64,000 nucleotides of DNA from Streptomyces sp. R28 (GCF_041052385.1 NZ_CP163439.1:10591001-10655000), one strand, 5' to 3'; positions 16,342-24,561 are shown, counted from the stretch's first letter. Notes: a model not told the origin generated them from the letters alone. Program-made: numbers and translations.

Positions 16342-17378
16342 ACGGAGGGCGGCTGAAGTTCCGCGAGGAGGGCCTTCCGGTCCGGTTTTCCGATGGCAGT
16401 CCGCGGGATGTCCGCCAGTTCCACGATCCGCGACGGGCTCGGGACGTCCTGGAGGGCCGCTCTGATCTCCGATACGCCGACCGCGCTTTCCCGGCCGGTC
16501 CAGAACACCACGTATCCCTCGCCGGCGAGGGAATCGGCGGGCAGGGGAAGTGCGACGCATTCCGCCTGCGGCAGGCAGGCGTTCAGCCGCTCGTCGACCC
16601 TGGCGAGATGGACTTTGACGCCGTTCACCTTGATCAGGGAGCTGCTGCGCCCGACGAGCCGGAAAGCGCGGGGTCCGGTGAATTCCACCAGGTCGCCCGT
16701 GGCCCACTGAGTGGGCGGTCGCGTCCCGTTCTCCGGGCGGGCCAGCCGCGGACCGCGGATCACCAGTTCCTCCGCCTGTCCCGCCGCCGTCGCGTCGGCT
16801 TCCCGTACGAAGGACACGTCGGGGAATGTCTGCCAGGGGCCGGCCTCGCTCCGCTCGGCAGCCAACGGCCGGTGGGCGAGCCCTCCGGTCTCCGTCGACC
16901 CCAGGATCTCGTGCGCCCGCAGCAGCGGAGCGGCCCCGCGGACGAGTTCGTGGGCCGTGGGCGGCGCGGCCGCCGAGCTGTGCAGGGCGACGACCGAGTG
17001 CGCCCGTTCCAGCACCGGCCAGCCGCGGCGCAGCAGTTCCCAGGCCATCGGGATGCAGACGGCCAGGACTCGCTCGCCGGGGGAGACCGGCAGGGGTGCG
17101 AACGGATCGGCCCACGCCTGATGGACGGGGACCCGCGCACGGCGGGGCAGCCACTGGCCGAACAGCGCGCCGAACAGGTGCTGCGGCGGCGCGTAGTTGA
17201 TCACGCGGTCGACCGGGCCGACGAGACGCGTGCCGATCAGCTCCACCTCGCGTTCCATCTGGCCGGGGAGCCGGAACCAGCGGCGTGCGTCTCCCGTGCT
17301 GCCGGAGGTGTCGAAGCGGATCTCGTCCTTGCGGTCCTCGGCCCGGTAGGCCTCCTTACGAGCGGGCGTCTTCGTCAT
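16332..17378 (-). CDS. Short AMP-dependent acyl ligase (ANL superfamily)
   Basis: A 348-residue adenylate-forming enzyme lacking most of the usual N-terminal subdomain. Visible motifs are the P-loop DTSGSTGDARRW (about 23), GSTETGG (about 160), the Asp-containing WATGDLVEF, GRSSSLIKVNGVKVH (hinge and A8), and the catalytic Lys near RTAIGKPDRKALL. Its start overlaps the ACP stop by four bases (ATGA), which strongly suggests that it loads this ACP. Likely substrates are an aryl acrylate or other aromatic acid. Comparable short ligases occur beside ACPs in aryl-polyene-type pathways, but this is not such a cluster. Confidence 0.82.
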   Translation of the reverse strand: MTKTPARKEAYRAEDRKDEIRFDTSGSTGDARRWFRLPGQMEREVELIGTRLVGPVDRVINYAPPQHLFGALFGQWLPRRARVPVHQAWADPFAPLPVSPGERVLAVCIPMAWELLRRGWPVLERAHSVVALHSSAAAPPTAHELVRGAAPLLRAHEILGSTETGGLAHRPLAAERSEAGPWQTFPDVSFVREADATAAGQAEELVIRGPRLARPENGTRPPTQWATGDLVEFTGPRAFRLVGRSSSLIKVNGVKVHLARVDERLNACLPQAECVALPLPADSLAGEGYVVFWTGRESAVGVSEIRAALQDVPSPSRIVELADIPRTAIGKPDRKALLAELQPPSVSL

Positions 17379-17650
17379 GCCGCCTGGTCCTCGACGCGTT
17401 CGCGCACGTACTCGGTGGTCCTGCCGAGCGTGCTGAACCAGTAGCGGACGTCGTCGCCGACGAAATCGACCTCGATGCCGAACTCGCCCTCGACGGCGTT
17501 GACGTACTCGAGTGCCGCCAGACTGTCGAAGCCCGGCAGCGAGTCGGACAGGTCCGCGTCCGGGGCCAGCGCGCGGGCGGCGTCGCCGAAGCGCTTCTCG
17601 AGGACGGCCAGGACACGCGTGTCGATCTCGGTGAGGTCAGTGGTGGGCAT
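17375..17650 (-). CDS. Stand-alone acyl carrier protein
   Basis: A 91-residue acidic protein with the phosphopantetheine site Ser in PGFDSLAALEYVNAVEGEFG (Ser about residue 43) and a four-helix ACP pattern. It ends with an unusual segment containing VGDDVRYWFSTLGRTTEYVR. The ATG at 17650 lies inside the end of the tautomerase-like gene (14-base overlap). Its stop overlaps the next gene by four bases, so translational coupling with the AMP ligase is likely. It probably carries the activated aromatic or acyl group during the reductive steps. Confidence 0.9.
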   Translation of the reverse strand: MPTTDLTEIDTRVLAVLEKRFGDAARALAPDADLSDSLPGFDSLAALEYVNAVEGEFGIEVDFVGDDVRYWFSTLGRTTEYVRERVEDQAA

Positions 17651-18083
17651 GACGGGAGCCTTTCTCTTGGTCGCGGCCGACCGGTATCGGGTCGCCGCTC
17701 GTCATCGACCCCGATTCCAGGTAGAACACCCGGTCGGGCTGGGTGGGTTCGAACCGGACCATCAGGTGGGCGCGCTCTGTGTCGAGACCGAGCGCCTCCC
17801 TGACCTGCTCGGCCAGCTCGGCCCGGTACGTGTGGTCGCGGTCGGGATGGATGTGGCACACGACGGACGCCCACCGGGCCTGTTTGTCCTCGCTCGTGCC
17901 GTCCTCGTAGTTCGTCAACGGCATCGAGCCCGCGAAGTACGCCATGGGCTCCGCGGTACGGAAGGAGACCACGACGTGCGCGGCGTTCGAACCGTGCGCG
18001 GCCATCCAGCGGGTCAGGCGCAGCGCGGCCTTCAGCCGTGCGGAGGGGGTCAGCGGAGTGCTGGTCACATCGACGGTCGGCAA
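17637..18083 (-). CDS. MIF/tautomerase-superfamily-like protein
   Basis: I place the start at the TTG at 18083, nine bases after AAAGG, giving a 148-residue protein beginning M-PTVDVTSTPLTPSARLKAAL. This exposes Pro2, the catalytic base of the tautomerase superfamily. The downstream pattern matches MIF: a strand like HVVVSFRTAEPMAYFAGS (compare YIAVHVV..MAFGGS), a second helix after YRAELAEQVREALGLDTERA, then the strand LMVRFEPTQ and a terminal GSM. The match is by pattern only and identity is low. The C-terminal tail is longer than in MIF. It starts 13 bases after the toroid gene and overlaps the ACP start. A keto-enol tautomerisation of an arylpyruvate or polyketide is plausible; a GTG at 18068 would remove the Pro. 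Confidence 0.55.
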   Translation of the reverse strand: MPTVDVTSTPLTPSARLKAALRLTRWMAAHGSNAAHVVVSFRTAEPMAYFAGSMPLTNYEDGTSEDKQARWASVVCHIHPDRDHTYRAELAEQVREALGLDTERAHLMVRFEPTQPDRVFYLESGSMTSGDPIPVGRDQEKGSRHAHH

Positions 18084-18096
18084 GATTCCGTGCCTT

Positions 18097-19827
18097 TCAC
18101 GAGAGGGCCAGCGGTGGCAGGGGGTGCCCGCCCGGCGACAGCCGCAGCTCAAGGCGCCGTCCCAGGCAGTCGGCGAGCGGGCCGCCGCTGATGGCCATCA
18201 GGGGGGTCCAGGCGAACCCGGCGTCCGCCGTGCGCACACTGTCCAGGAACTTCGCCAGATGCTCGGCGTCCCACTCGAGGTCGAACGCGTCCGCCGCCAG
18301 CACGGCCTCGTAGGTGCTCAGCAGATCGGGGACCCGGTTGCCCTCGTTGGCGAAACCTCCGCCGCGGACCCGATGCCGGGCCAGGGTCTCGCCGACCCGG
18401 GCGCCGTCGGCCCCGACCGCCCGGTGCAGCGCCCGGAGGGCCTGCAGGGTGGCCCGCAGCGTGGGCCGTCCGCCGGGCACGTTGGCGTACCGGCCGGGTG
18501 CCGTCTCGCAGGCGGCCACGTACTCGGCGATGTCCCGCAGGTGGCCGGCGACGCCGTCCCCGCCGGTCCGGTGGAGGATCTCGGCGGCGGCGCACGTCGA
18601 CACCATGTCCGACGCGCGGCCCTCCCAGTAGCCGAAGCCGCCGTCGGGGTTCTGGATGGCACCGGTGAGCCAGCCCGCGACTCGGGCACGGGCTGGGGCG
18701 TTCTCCTCGAACGCCCCCGCCGACAGGGCCCAGAGAGTGCAGCGCACCTCACTCCCTCGGCCGGGCATGTACATGATTCCGTCCTCGTTCGGCAGCATGC
18801 AGCTCTCCGCCCACCGCAGGGCGTCGCGTTCCCCGGTGTCCGAGAAGTGGCCGGCCATCAGGCGGGCCGAGGTGGTGAGCACGTCGGAGGCGAGTTCGGG
18901 GGTGCGATAGGTGAACCCGCCCTGCTCGGTCCGGAAGGACAGCACCGTCCTGACCACCCCGTCGGCGATGCCGTCGAGGGCGGCGCCGAGTTCCCTGAGC
19001 GCCCCCACAGCGCAGAACGCGGCCCACACGTCGGGCACGGGATAACCGGGCCAGCGGGTGAACGACCCCTCCGGTCCCCGCCGGGCCAGGATCCAGGCGA
19101 CACAGCCCGCGGGGTCCCGTGGGGTCGCGTCGAGGCGGCTCAGGGCGCTGGTGGCCCGGAACGTCGCCCACAGACAGTCCGTCTCGTCGCCCGCCTGGAA
19201 AGTGAATCCGCCGGCCGCGCTCTGCCGGTCCCTGAGCCAGTCCGTGAGCCGTTCCCGGTCCCAAGGCAGCGGCCCTCGGCCCCCGGTGGCCGTGTGCCAG
19301 GCGGTGACGGCGTAGTAGCAGGCCCGTACGTCGGACGAGCCGTCCTTCGCGTGAGCCGGGCTCCATGCCAGTCCGCCGTCCTCGGCCTGGAGCGCCGACA
19401 GCCAGTCGAGCAGCGCCTGCGGCGGGTGCTCACCGTAGATCTCCACCAGAGTGCGTACGGCGTAGTAGGTGGCCCATACGTCCGATGCCTGACCGGGGGT
19501 CATGGCGAACCCGCCGTCCGCGTGCGCGGCGCTCCACACCCACGCGGAGCTCGACCTGCCGACCGTGCCACGGCTGTCGGCCGGCAGATCGGCCATGGCC
19601 TGGGTGCAGTAGTAGGTGGCCCAGGCGTCGGAGCTCATGCCGGCCGACCACGCGAATCCGCCGTCGGAGTTCTGCCGGGAGGAGAGGAAGCCGGCGACGG
19701 TCTCGGGGGAGGGCAGGTCGCCGACGCGGCCGAGCCAGGCGAGCGTCCGTACGGCGGCGTAGGTGCACCACAGGTCGGACTCCCCGGAGACGACACCGGA
19801 CGACCTGAGCAGCGTCTCGTACGTCAT
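18097..19827 (-). CDS. Prenyltransferase/squalene-oxidase-type alpha-alpha toroid repeat protein
   Basis: A 576-residue soluble protein built of about ten repeats of 45-55 residues. Each carries a QW-like DGGF(A/T)W-type motif and a conserved SD(V/A/L)xATYY helix, for example SDVWATYYAVRTL and SDAWATYYCTQAM. This is the alpha/alpha-toroid fold shared by protein prenyltransferase beta subunits and triterpene cyclases. I see no DXDD protonation motif and no clear Asp-Cys-His zinc site, so a standard cyclase or prenyltransferase function is not supported. ATG 19827 overlaps the upstream ligase stop (ATGA). Its place in the operon makes it a possible novel cyclase, scaffold or binding protein. 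Confidence 0.8.
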   Translation of the reverse strand: MTYETLLRSSGVVSGESDLWCTYAAVRTLAWLGRVGDLPSPETVAGFLSSRQNSDGGFAWSAGMSSDAWATYYCTQAMADLPADSRGTVGRSSSAWVWSAAHADGGFAMTPGQASDVWATYYAVRTLVEIYGEHPPQALLDWLSALQAEDGGLAWSPAHAKDGSSDVRACYYAVTAWHTATGGRGPLPWDRERLTDWLRDRQSAAGGFTFQAGDETDCLWATFRATSALSRLDATPRDPAGCVAWILARRGPEGSFTRWPGYPVPDVWAAFCAVGALRELGAALDGIADGVVRTVLSFRTEQGGFTYRTPELASDVLTTSARLMAGHFSDTGERDALRWAESCMLPNEDGIMYMPGRGSEVRCTLWALSAGAFEENAPARARVAGWLTGAIQNPDGGFGYWEGRASDMVSTCAAAEILHRTGGDGVAGHLRDIAEYVAACETAPGRYANVPGGRPTLRATLQALRALHRAVGADGARVGETLARHRVRGGGFANEGNRVPDLLSTYEAVLAADAFDLEWDAEHLAKFLDSVRTADAGFAWTPLMAISGGPLADCLGRRLELRLSPGGHPLPPLALS

Positions 19828-21149
19828 GCCGGCACCGCCTCGCCGACGACCCGGAAGTTGGAGCGCTTCCAGCTCTTCTGGGAGCCGCCGCTCTTCGTCG
19901 TCACCGGCAGCCGGTTGACGAACCGGACCTCGTCCCACCAGAAGCCGAGGCGTGCGTCCGTCTGCCGCTGGATGAGGTCGTTCCTCGCGGGCTCGGTCTC
20001 CCGGTCGCTGCTCGGGTCCCGCTCCAGCAGCAGCCGCGCCCAGGTGCCGCCCTCGTCGACTTCGATCAGGTAACCCATGACGTCGTGGTTGGCGTAGACG
20101 ATGGCTTCGAGGTCGCGGGTGCGCACCCGGCTGCCCTTGATCTCCGTTCCGTCGCTGCCCCGGCCGTGGACCGTCACCACGGGGGCATCCTCGCCGCACG
20201 GGCAGCCGTCGGTCAGGGTCACCTCATCACCCATGTCGAGGCGCAGGAGGGGACGGGCGTCGTTGTTGAGCGGGGTGACGACGAGCCGCCCCTCGCGTCC
20301 CGCCTCGGCGGGCGCGATGCCGTCCTCGTTCGCGATCTCGAAGTAGTTGGCCCGGCGCAGCAGGTGCAGCCGGTCGTGCGCGCAGCACGCGGCCAGCGTG
20401 CCGCTCTCCGTGCTGCCGTAACTGGCGTCGTAGGCGCGCGCGTTCCACCACTGACCGGCCATGGCACGCAGTTCGGGAGTGCTCACCTCCCCCAGCAGCA
20501 TGAGGAGTTCGACGGACTGACGTAGCCGATCCAGCAGGCCGCGCCTCTTGATGACCTGGGAGAACTCCAGGAGCACACCGGGCGCCACGAACAGCGCGGT
20601 CGGGCGGAAGACCTCCCACAGGCCGACGATGCGGTCCCAGTCGGAGATCCCGGTGGTGTACGGATAGGCCTTGACGTGCGGAACGCCCAAGAACTCGCAG
20701 ACACCGACCATCAGGTCGGCCACCGGCACGATGTCCGAGGGCAGCAGGATCAGAGCGCGGTGACCGCCGTCCGCGAGCATGGTGCGCCAGGCCTCGGCGA
20801 CGGACACGGTGTTGGCGACCATGTCCTCGGTCGTACGGGGCGTGGGCGTGGGGGCCCCGGTCGTCCCCGTGGTCTGGTAGTACTTCAGACCTCCGCCGAC
20901 CGGTACTCGCAGGTAGTCGAGCGGGCGGGCTTTGAGGTCGTCCTTGGAGGTCGCGGGCAGGCCCAGGAACGCCTGCATCGAGAACGCACCGAGCGAGGCG
21001 TAGCCGGGTGTCTGCTCCGCACGCTGCCAGACCTCGGCCAGCTTCGACGCGTAATAGGCCTCGTCGGAACAGCCTTCGCGGCGGTGGTCCGTCACCTCCC
21101 GCTGTATTCGCTCCATGAAGTCGAGGTCACTCCTGGAGTTGATCTTCAT
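19824..21149 (-). CDS. PaaK/LuxE-like adenylate-forming ligase
   Basis: A 441-residue protein of the phenylacetate-CoA ligase family. Motifs are YYQTTGTTGAPTPTPRT (P-loop, about 91), SYGSTESGTLAACC (about 246), LLRLDMGDEVTLTDGCPCGE (about 305-325, the usual Asp plus a Cys pair), and a C-terminal region ending SGGSQKSWKRSNF with lysines in the expected place. AAGGAG precedes the ATG. It should activate an aromatic or aryl-alkenoic acid as an adenylate and pass it to CoA or the ACP. It overlaps the toroid gene by four bases and follows the LuxC-like reductase by 60 bases, so it is a good partner for the latter. Confidence 0.88.
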   Translation of the reverse strand: MKINSRSDLDFMERIQREVTDHRREGCSDEAYYASKLAEVWQRAEQTPGYASLGAFSMQAFLGLPATSKDDLKARPLDYLRVPVGGGLKYYQTTGTTGAPTPTPRTTEDMVANTVSVAEAWRTMLADGGHRALILLPSDIVPVADLMVGVCEFLGVPHVKAYPYTTGISDWDRIVGLWEVFRPTALFVAPGVLLEFSQVIKRRGLLDRLRQSVELLMLLGEVSTPELRAMAGQWWNARAYDASYGSTESGTLAACCAHDRLHLLRRANYFEIANEDGIAPAEAGREGRLVVTPLNNDARPLLRLDMGDEVTLTDGCPCGEDAPVVTVHGRGSDGTEIKGSRVRTRDLEAIVYANHDVMGYLIEVDEGGTWARLLLERDPSSDRETEPARNDLIQRQTDARLGFWWDEVRFVNRLPVTTKSGGSQKSWKRSNFRVVGEAVPA

Positions 21150-21209
21150 AGGTCACTCCTTGATCGCGGCGGATGGATCGGGGCGCCGACGCGCCCCCTT
21201 CGACAGGGC

Positions 21210-22571
21210 CTACGCGCCGTGGGCCAGCCCCTTGGCACGCATCAGGAACTCGCCGAGGAACCCGTCGTGCGGTACGTCCGGATGGACCCAGGAAGTCGGC
21301 TTGCCCCGGTACACGTTGGAGACCGCCGTGAGCTCCATGGCCTCGGCAACCAGCCCCCGGTCCTCGGTGTGCAGCGACAGCACCAGCGAGCCGTCGAGCA
21401 CGTCCACGGCATCGCGCTCGAATGGAGCGACCCACACACACGGGAAGGGCACCTCGTACGACAACAAGGGGTCCCGCGCCGATGCCAGTTCCACGACCGC
21501 AGGCGTGAGCGTCGCCAAAGAGCCCTCACCACCGAGCCGTTCGGCCCTCGGCGCGAGATGTACGACGGCGTCCTCGGCCCGGTCCAGGACGGCCGCGGCG
21601 AGCCGTTCCGCATCGGCCTGCGGCATGCACGGCAGTAGCGCCTCCTCAGCCAGGGGCCGGGCGGGCTCCACCTTTCCCAACGCGGCGGCCAGTTCACCGG
21701 CAAAGCCCGCCGGTTCCTGTTCGACCAGCACACCCGTGGTCGCGGTGCACGCGGTTCCCGCGTGAAAGAGCGCTCCCGCAACCGCGATGTCGACTCCGGC
21801 GCCCCGGTCCGCGTCGGCGGCCACGACCAGCTTCGAGCGGCCCGGCCCCTCAAGCAGGACATCGCCGCGGTTGCGGTACTTGTCCACGACGTCCTGACCG
21901 CCGTACACCAGGGCACGGTCCGAGCGCTCGACGATCAGGTCCGCCGTCGCGTGGTTGCAAGGCGCCATGACCAGCTGGGTCGTCGGGACTCCTGCCCGCC
22001 ACAGCGCGGTGACGAGACGGAACGGGGTGAGCGGATCCCGGTTGGAGGGGCGGACGACGATCCGGTAGCCGAGCGCCAGCGCCTCCAGCCACATGGCGTG
22101 AACTCCCGGGCTGTTGCCCGCGGCATGCACAGCGAAGACGTCCCCGGTGCGGCACCACGCCGCCCCCGCCGACGGGGCCTCGGACAGGGCGGTGCCGACG
22201 GGGGAGCAGCCGAGCGGCCGGGCCGACGACGGCGCCCGTCCCACATCACGCAGGGCCTGTGTGATGAGCGCGTCGCATTCACGCACAACCGTCAGGGGTG
22301 TGCCCGTCAGCGCCGACACCCGCCGCTCATGCGCTTCCAGCTCGTCTCCCAAGACCTCCTCGGTCTCGAAGACATCGGCGGCCTTCTTGAGCACGTGCCC
22401 TGTCTCTGCCACGGGCAGAGGCGCGCTCGCTCGCAGCTGATCGATCCAATGGGAGACGACCAGGCCGGGGACGGAGGCCAGTTCAAGGGCCGGGACGCCC
22501 GAGGCGTCCGCTACGGGGGTACGACTCCGTGTCCGGTAGGGCCCGGCCGGACCCAGTGCGGAGATGTCCAC
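21210..22571 (-). CDS. LuxC-like acyl-CoA/acyl-thioester reductase
   Basis: A 453-residue aldehyde-dehydrogenase-superfamily protein of the LuxC type. Cofactor-site features are VFAVHAAGNSPGVHAMW and YRIVVRPSNRDPLTPFRL. The likely catalytic Cys is in FHAGTACTATTGVLVE (about residue 283). The GTG at 22571 is chosen because AGGAG lies nine bases upstream. LuxC-type enzymes reduce activated acyl groups to aldehydes with NADPH. Two LuxE/PaaK-type ligases in the same operon recall the LuxC-LuxE fatty acid reductase and the EhpF-EhpG aryl reductase pairs. The expected product is an aryl or polyenyl aldehyde. Confidence 0.85.
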   Translation of the reverse strand: MDISALGPAGPYRTRSRTPVADASGVPALELASVPGLVVSHWIDQLRASAPLPVAETGHVLKKAADVFETEEVLGDELEAHERRVSALTGTPLTVVRECDALITQALRDVGRAPSSARPLGCSPVGTALSEAPSAGAAWCRTGDVFAVHAAGNSPGVHAMWLEALALGYRIVVRPSNRDPLTPFRLVTALWRAGVPTTQLVMAPCNHATADLIVERSDRALVYGGQDVVDKYRNRGDVLLEGPGRSKLVVAADADRGAGVDIAVAGALFHAGTACTATTGVLVEQEPAGFAGELAAALGKVEPARPLAEEALLPCMPQADAERLAAAVLDRAEDAVVHLAPRAERLGGEGSLATLTPAVVELASARDPLLSYEVPFPCVWVAPFERDAVDVLDGSLVLSLHTEDRGLVAEAMELTAVSNVYRGKPTSWVHPDVPHDGFLGEFLMRAKGLAHGA

Positions 22572-22642
22572 TTGCTCGCTCTCCTGTTCCTTCTGGCGCG
22601 TCACGGGAGTACGGGGGGAGGGGGGGCGGCGGACAAAGCGGG

Positions 22643-23764
22643 TCAAGGTGCCAGTGCCGGCACGTCCCGGCGCCGACGGGCCGCTGCCGCGAGGTCCTGG
22701 AGCACGTCCACGGTGGCGGCCCATCCCATGCAGGCGTCGGTGACGCTCTGGCCGAACACGGGCTCGCCGACACCGAGTTCCTGACGCCCCGGGACCAGGA
22801 AGCCCTCCAGCATGACGCCTCGGATGTGGGTGTCGCCGCTCGCGACCTGTGCCCCGATCTCGCCGGCTACGACGGCCTGCTGATCGTGGTCCTTGCCGCT
22901 GTTGCCGTGGCTGGCGTCGATGACCAGGCCGGTCGGCAGAGCTGCCGCCGACAGCAGTCGAGCTGCCTCACGCACGTTCTCGGCGTGGTAGTTGGGCCTG
23001 CCTGACGCGCCCCGGAGGACCACATGGCAGTCGGTATTGCCACTCGTGCGCAGCGCGACCGGCCTGCCCTGCCGGCCGAGGCCGAGGTAGGCGTGGGCGG
23101 CCGCGGCGGACCGTACGGCATCGATGGCGACGCCCACCGATCCGGTGCTGCCGTTCTTCATGCCCACGGGCATGGGGAGACCGCTCGCCATTTGCCGGTG
23201 TACCTGGCTCTCCACGGTTCGGGCCCCGATGGCTCCCCAGGAGATCAAGTCGGACAGGTACGCGGGAGCCGCCGGGCTCAACCACTCCGTTGCGATGGGC
23301 AGACCGAGTTCGGCGATCTCCAACATGAGCGTCCGGGCCATGCGGAGCCCCCGGTCGAGGTCCAGGCTGCCGTCCAGCATCGGGTCAGTGAGCAGCCCGG
23401 TCCAACCGACCGTGGTGCGGGGCTTTTCGACGTACACCCGCATGACGACCGCCAGGTCCTCGGCCAGGTCGGCGGCCACTTCACCCAGTGATTTCGCGTA
23501 TGCCAGACCAGCGTTCACGTCATGGACCGAGCACGGGCCGACCACGACGAGCAGACGGTCGTCGTCTCCGCGCAGTACACCGCGGGTCATCCGGCGGCCG
23601 ACGCTCACCGAACGGGCTGCCGCCTTGGTCAGCGGCAGCGCGCTCAGAAGTTCGTCCGGGGTGCTCGCGAACTGCGGACGGTACTGCCCTCCGATATCCA
23701 CCGGCGAAAACTGTTCGGCCACGGAATCGGGGTTTTCCTCGGCCAATGTGTCAAGACTCTGCAT
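22643..23764 (-). CDS. 3-deoxy-7-phosphoheptulonate (DAHP) synthase, class I
   Basis: A 373-residue enzyme with the class I (AroG/F/H-like) signature: GPCSVHD, MRVYVEKPRTTVGWTGL, RTVESQVHRQMASGLPMPVG, and VIDASHGNSGKDHDQQ. It condenses PEP and erythrose 4-phosphate, the first shikimate step. Streptomyces primary metabolism normally uses a class II enzyme, so a class I copy at the head of a biosynthetic operon most likely serves dedicated precursor supply. GAGGAACG precedes the ATG. A 31-bp palindrome lies about 205 bases upstream. Whether it is feedback-insensitive cannot be judged from the sequence. Confidence 0.93.
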   Translation of the reverse strand: MQSLDTLAEENPDSVAEQFSPVDIGGQYRPQFASTPDELLSALPLTKAAARSVSVGRRMTRGVLRGDDDRLLVVVGPCSVHDVNAGLAYAKSLGEVAADLAEDLAVVMRVYVEKPRTTVGWTGLLTDPMLDGSLDLDRGLRMARTLMLEIAELGLPIATEWLSPAAPAYLSDLISWGAIGARTVESQVHRQMASGLPMPVGMKNGSTGSVGVAIDAVRSAAAAHAYLGLGRQGRPVALRTSGNTDCHVVLRGASGRPNYHAENVREAARLLSAAALPTGLVIDASHGNSGKDHDQQAVVAGEIGAQVASGDTHIRGVMLEGFLVPGRQELGVGEPVFGQSVTDACMGWAATVDVLQDLAAAARRRRDVPALAP

Positions 23765-23968
23765 CGTTCCTCAATTCGTTCTACTCAGCGCAATATCTGT
23801 GCGTCGGCAACGAATCATTCGGGGCACACGGACCTCCGAACTTCTGACTGCCCAGCCCCAAAGGCCGATCGGATCGGCGCTAGTGGGGGAGATGCCGCAG
23901 CGCAACCGTTCGGCAAGCACGTAAAAACACCGTGCCCCATCCACGGAGCGGCCCGCCACCTGCACGGC

Positions 23969-23999
23969 GTGCAGCAAGTTGTTGTGCACCAAGCTGCAC
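23969..23999. promoter_or_regulatory. 31-bp operator-like palindrome, copy 3, plus nested hairpin
   Basis: The left arm GTGCAGCAAGTTG and the right arm CACCAAGCTGCAC are separated by five bases, the same layout as at 8527 and 8592. Nested within it is a perfect 10-bp dyad, TTGTTGTGCA (23979-23988) and TGCACAACAA (23995-24004), with a six-base loop. It lies upstream of the DAHP synthase start and is the likely control site of the eleven-gene operon. The rest of 23765-24060 shows no gene. Confidence 0.65.
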
Positions 24000-24064
24000 A
24001 ACAATGTGTGCCTGCACCTTCCGTGATTTCCCCATGGCAACGGCTGAATCGGTGAGTTGAGTTG

Positions 24065-24365
24065 AGTTCAGTTGTCGGGTGAGGGGGACGAGGCAGCAAG
24101 CAATTTTGGGGCCGTGTCGACGGGCCTGGGGGCGGTAGGCGTCGTGGTGGAAGCCGCGGTAGGCGGCGCGTCGTGGTCGTAGCCACGGTCGGTGAACGGC
24201 GAGTCCGGCTTCCGGCGGGGTCGGCCGATCCGGCCGCGAACCGGCGGAACCGCGTCCAGCAGGAACAGCAGGAGTGACGTCGTTACGGTTGGCGCCGGTC
24301 AGCGGAACGGCGAGCGGTGTCCCGCACCCATCAGCGGTCGAGTGGTGCTTGGAGCCGGCGCGACT
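24065..24365 (-). pseudogene. IS5-family transposase relic
   Basis: Translated on the minus strand in two frames, the fragments GSKHHSTADGCGTPLAVPLT and GANRNDVT, then LLFLLDAVPPVRGRIGRPRR and DRGYDHDA, match the middle DDE part of IS5-group transposases. A frameshift near 24275 separates them, and both ends are missing. It is a dead fragment marking the right edge of the biosynthetic region. Between it and the gene at 24562 I see no intact feature. Confidence 0.75.
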
Positions 24366-24561
24366 TCCACCTGGCCTTTTCCAGCAAGGCGGCGCGGACG
24401 TCGGCGCAGTCCAGGGCGTCGTCCGGCAACCTGGCCGACCAGGTGGCGACTTGGTCGGTGCCGATCTCTATGAGCGGCTTCGGCTTCGGCAGGCCCTTCA
24501 CGTACCCGGAACTGTGGCTTCCACCATGGCGAAAATGGTCTTGAACTGGTGAGATCCTCGG

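Noticed and set aside
17944..20073. A 709-codon plus-strand frame
   Set aside because: Antisense of the toroid repeat protein; its apparent repeats mirror the real repeats.
23979..24004. Rho-independent terminator
   Set aside because: The dyad lies upstream of the operon start, is nested in the shared 31-bp palindrome and has no T-tract; an operator is more likely.
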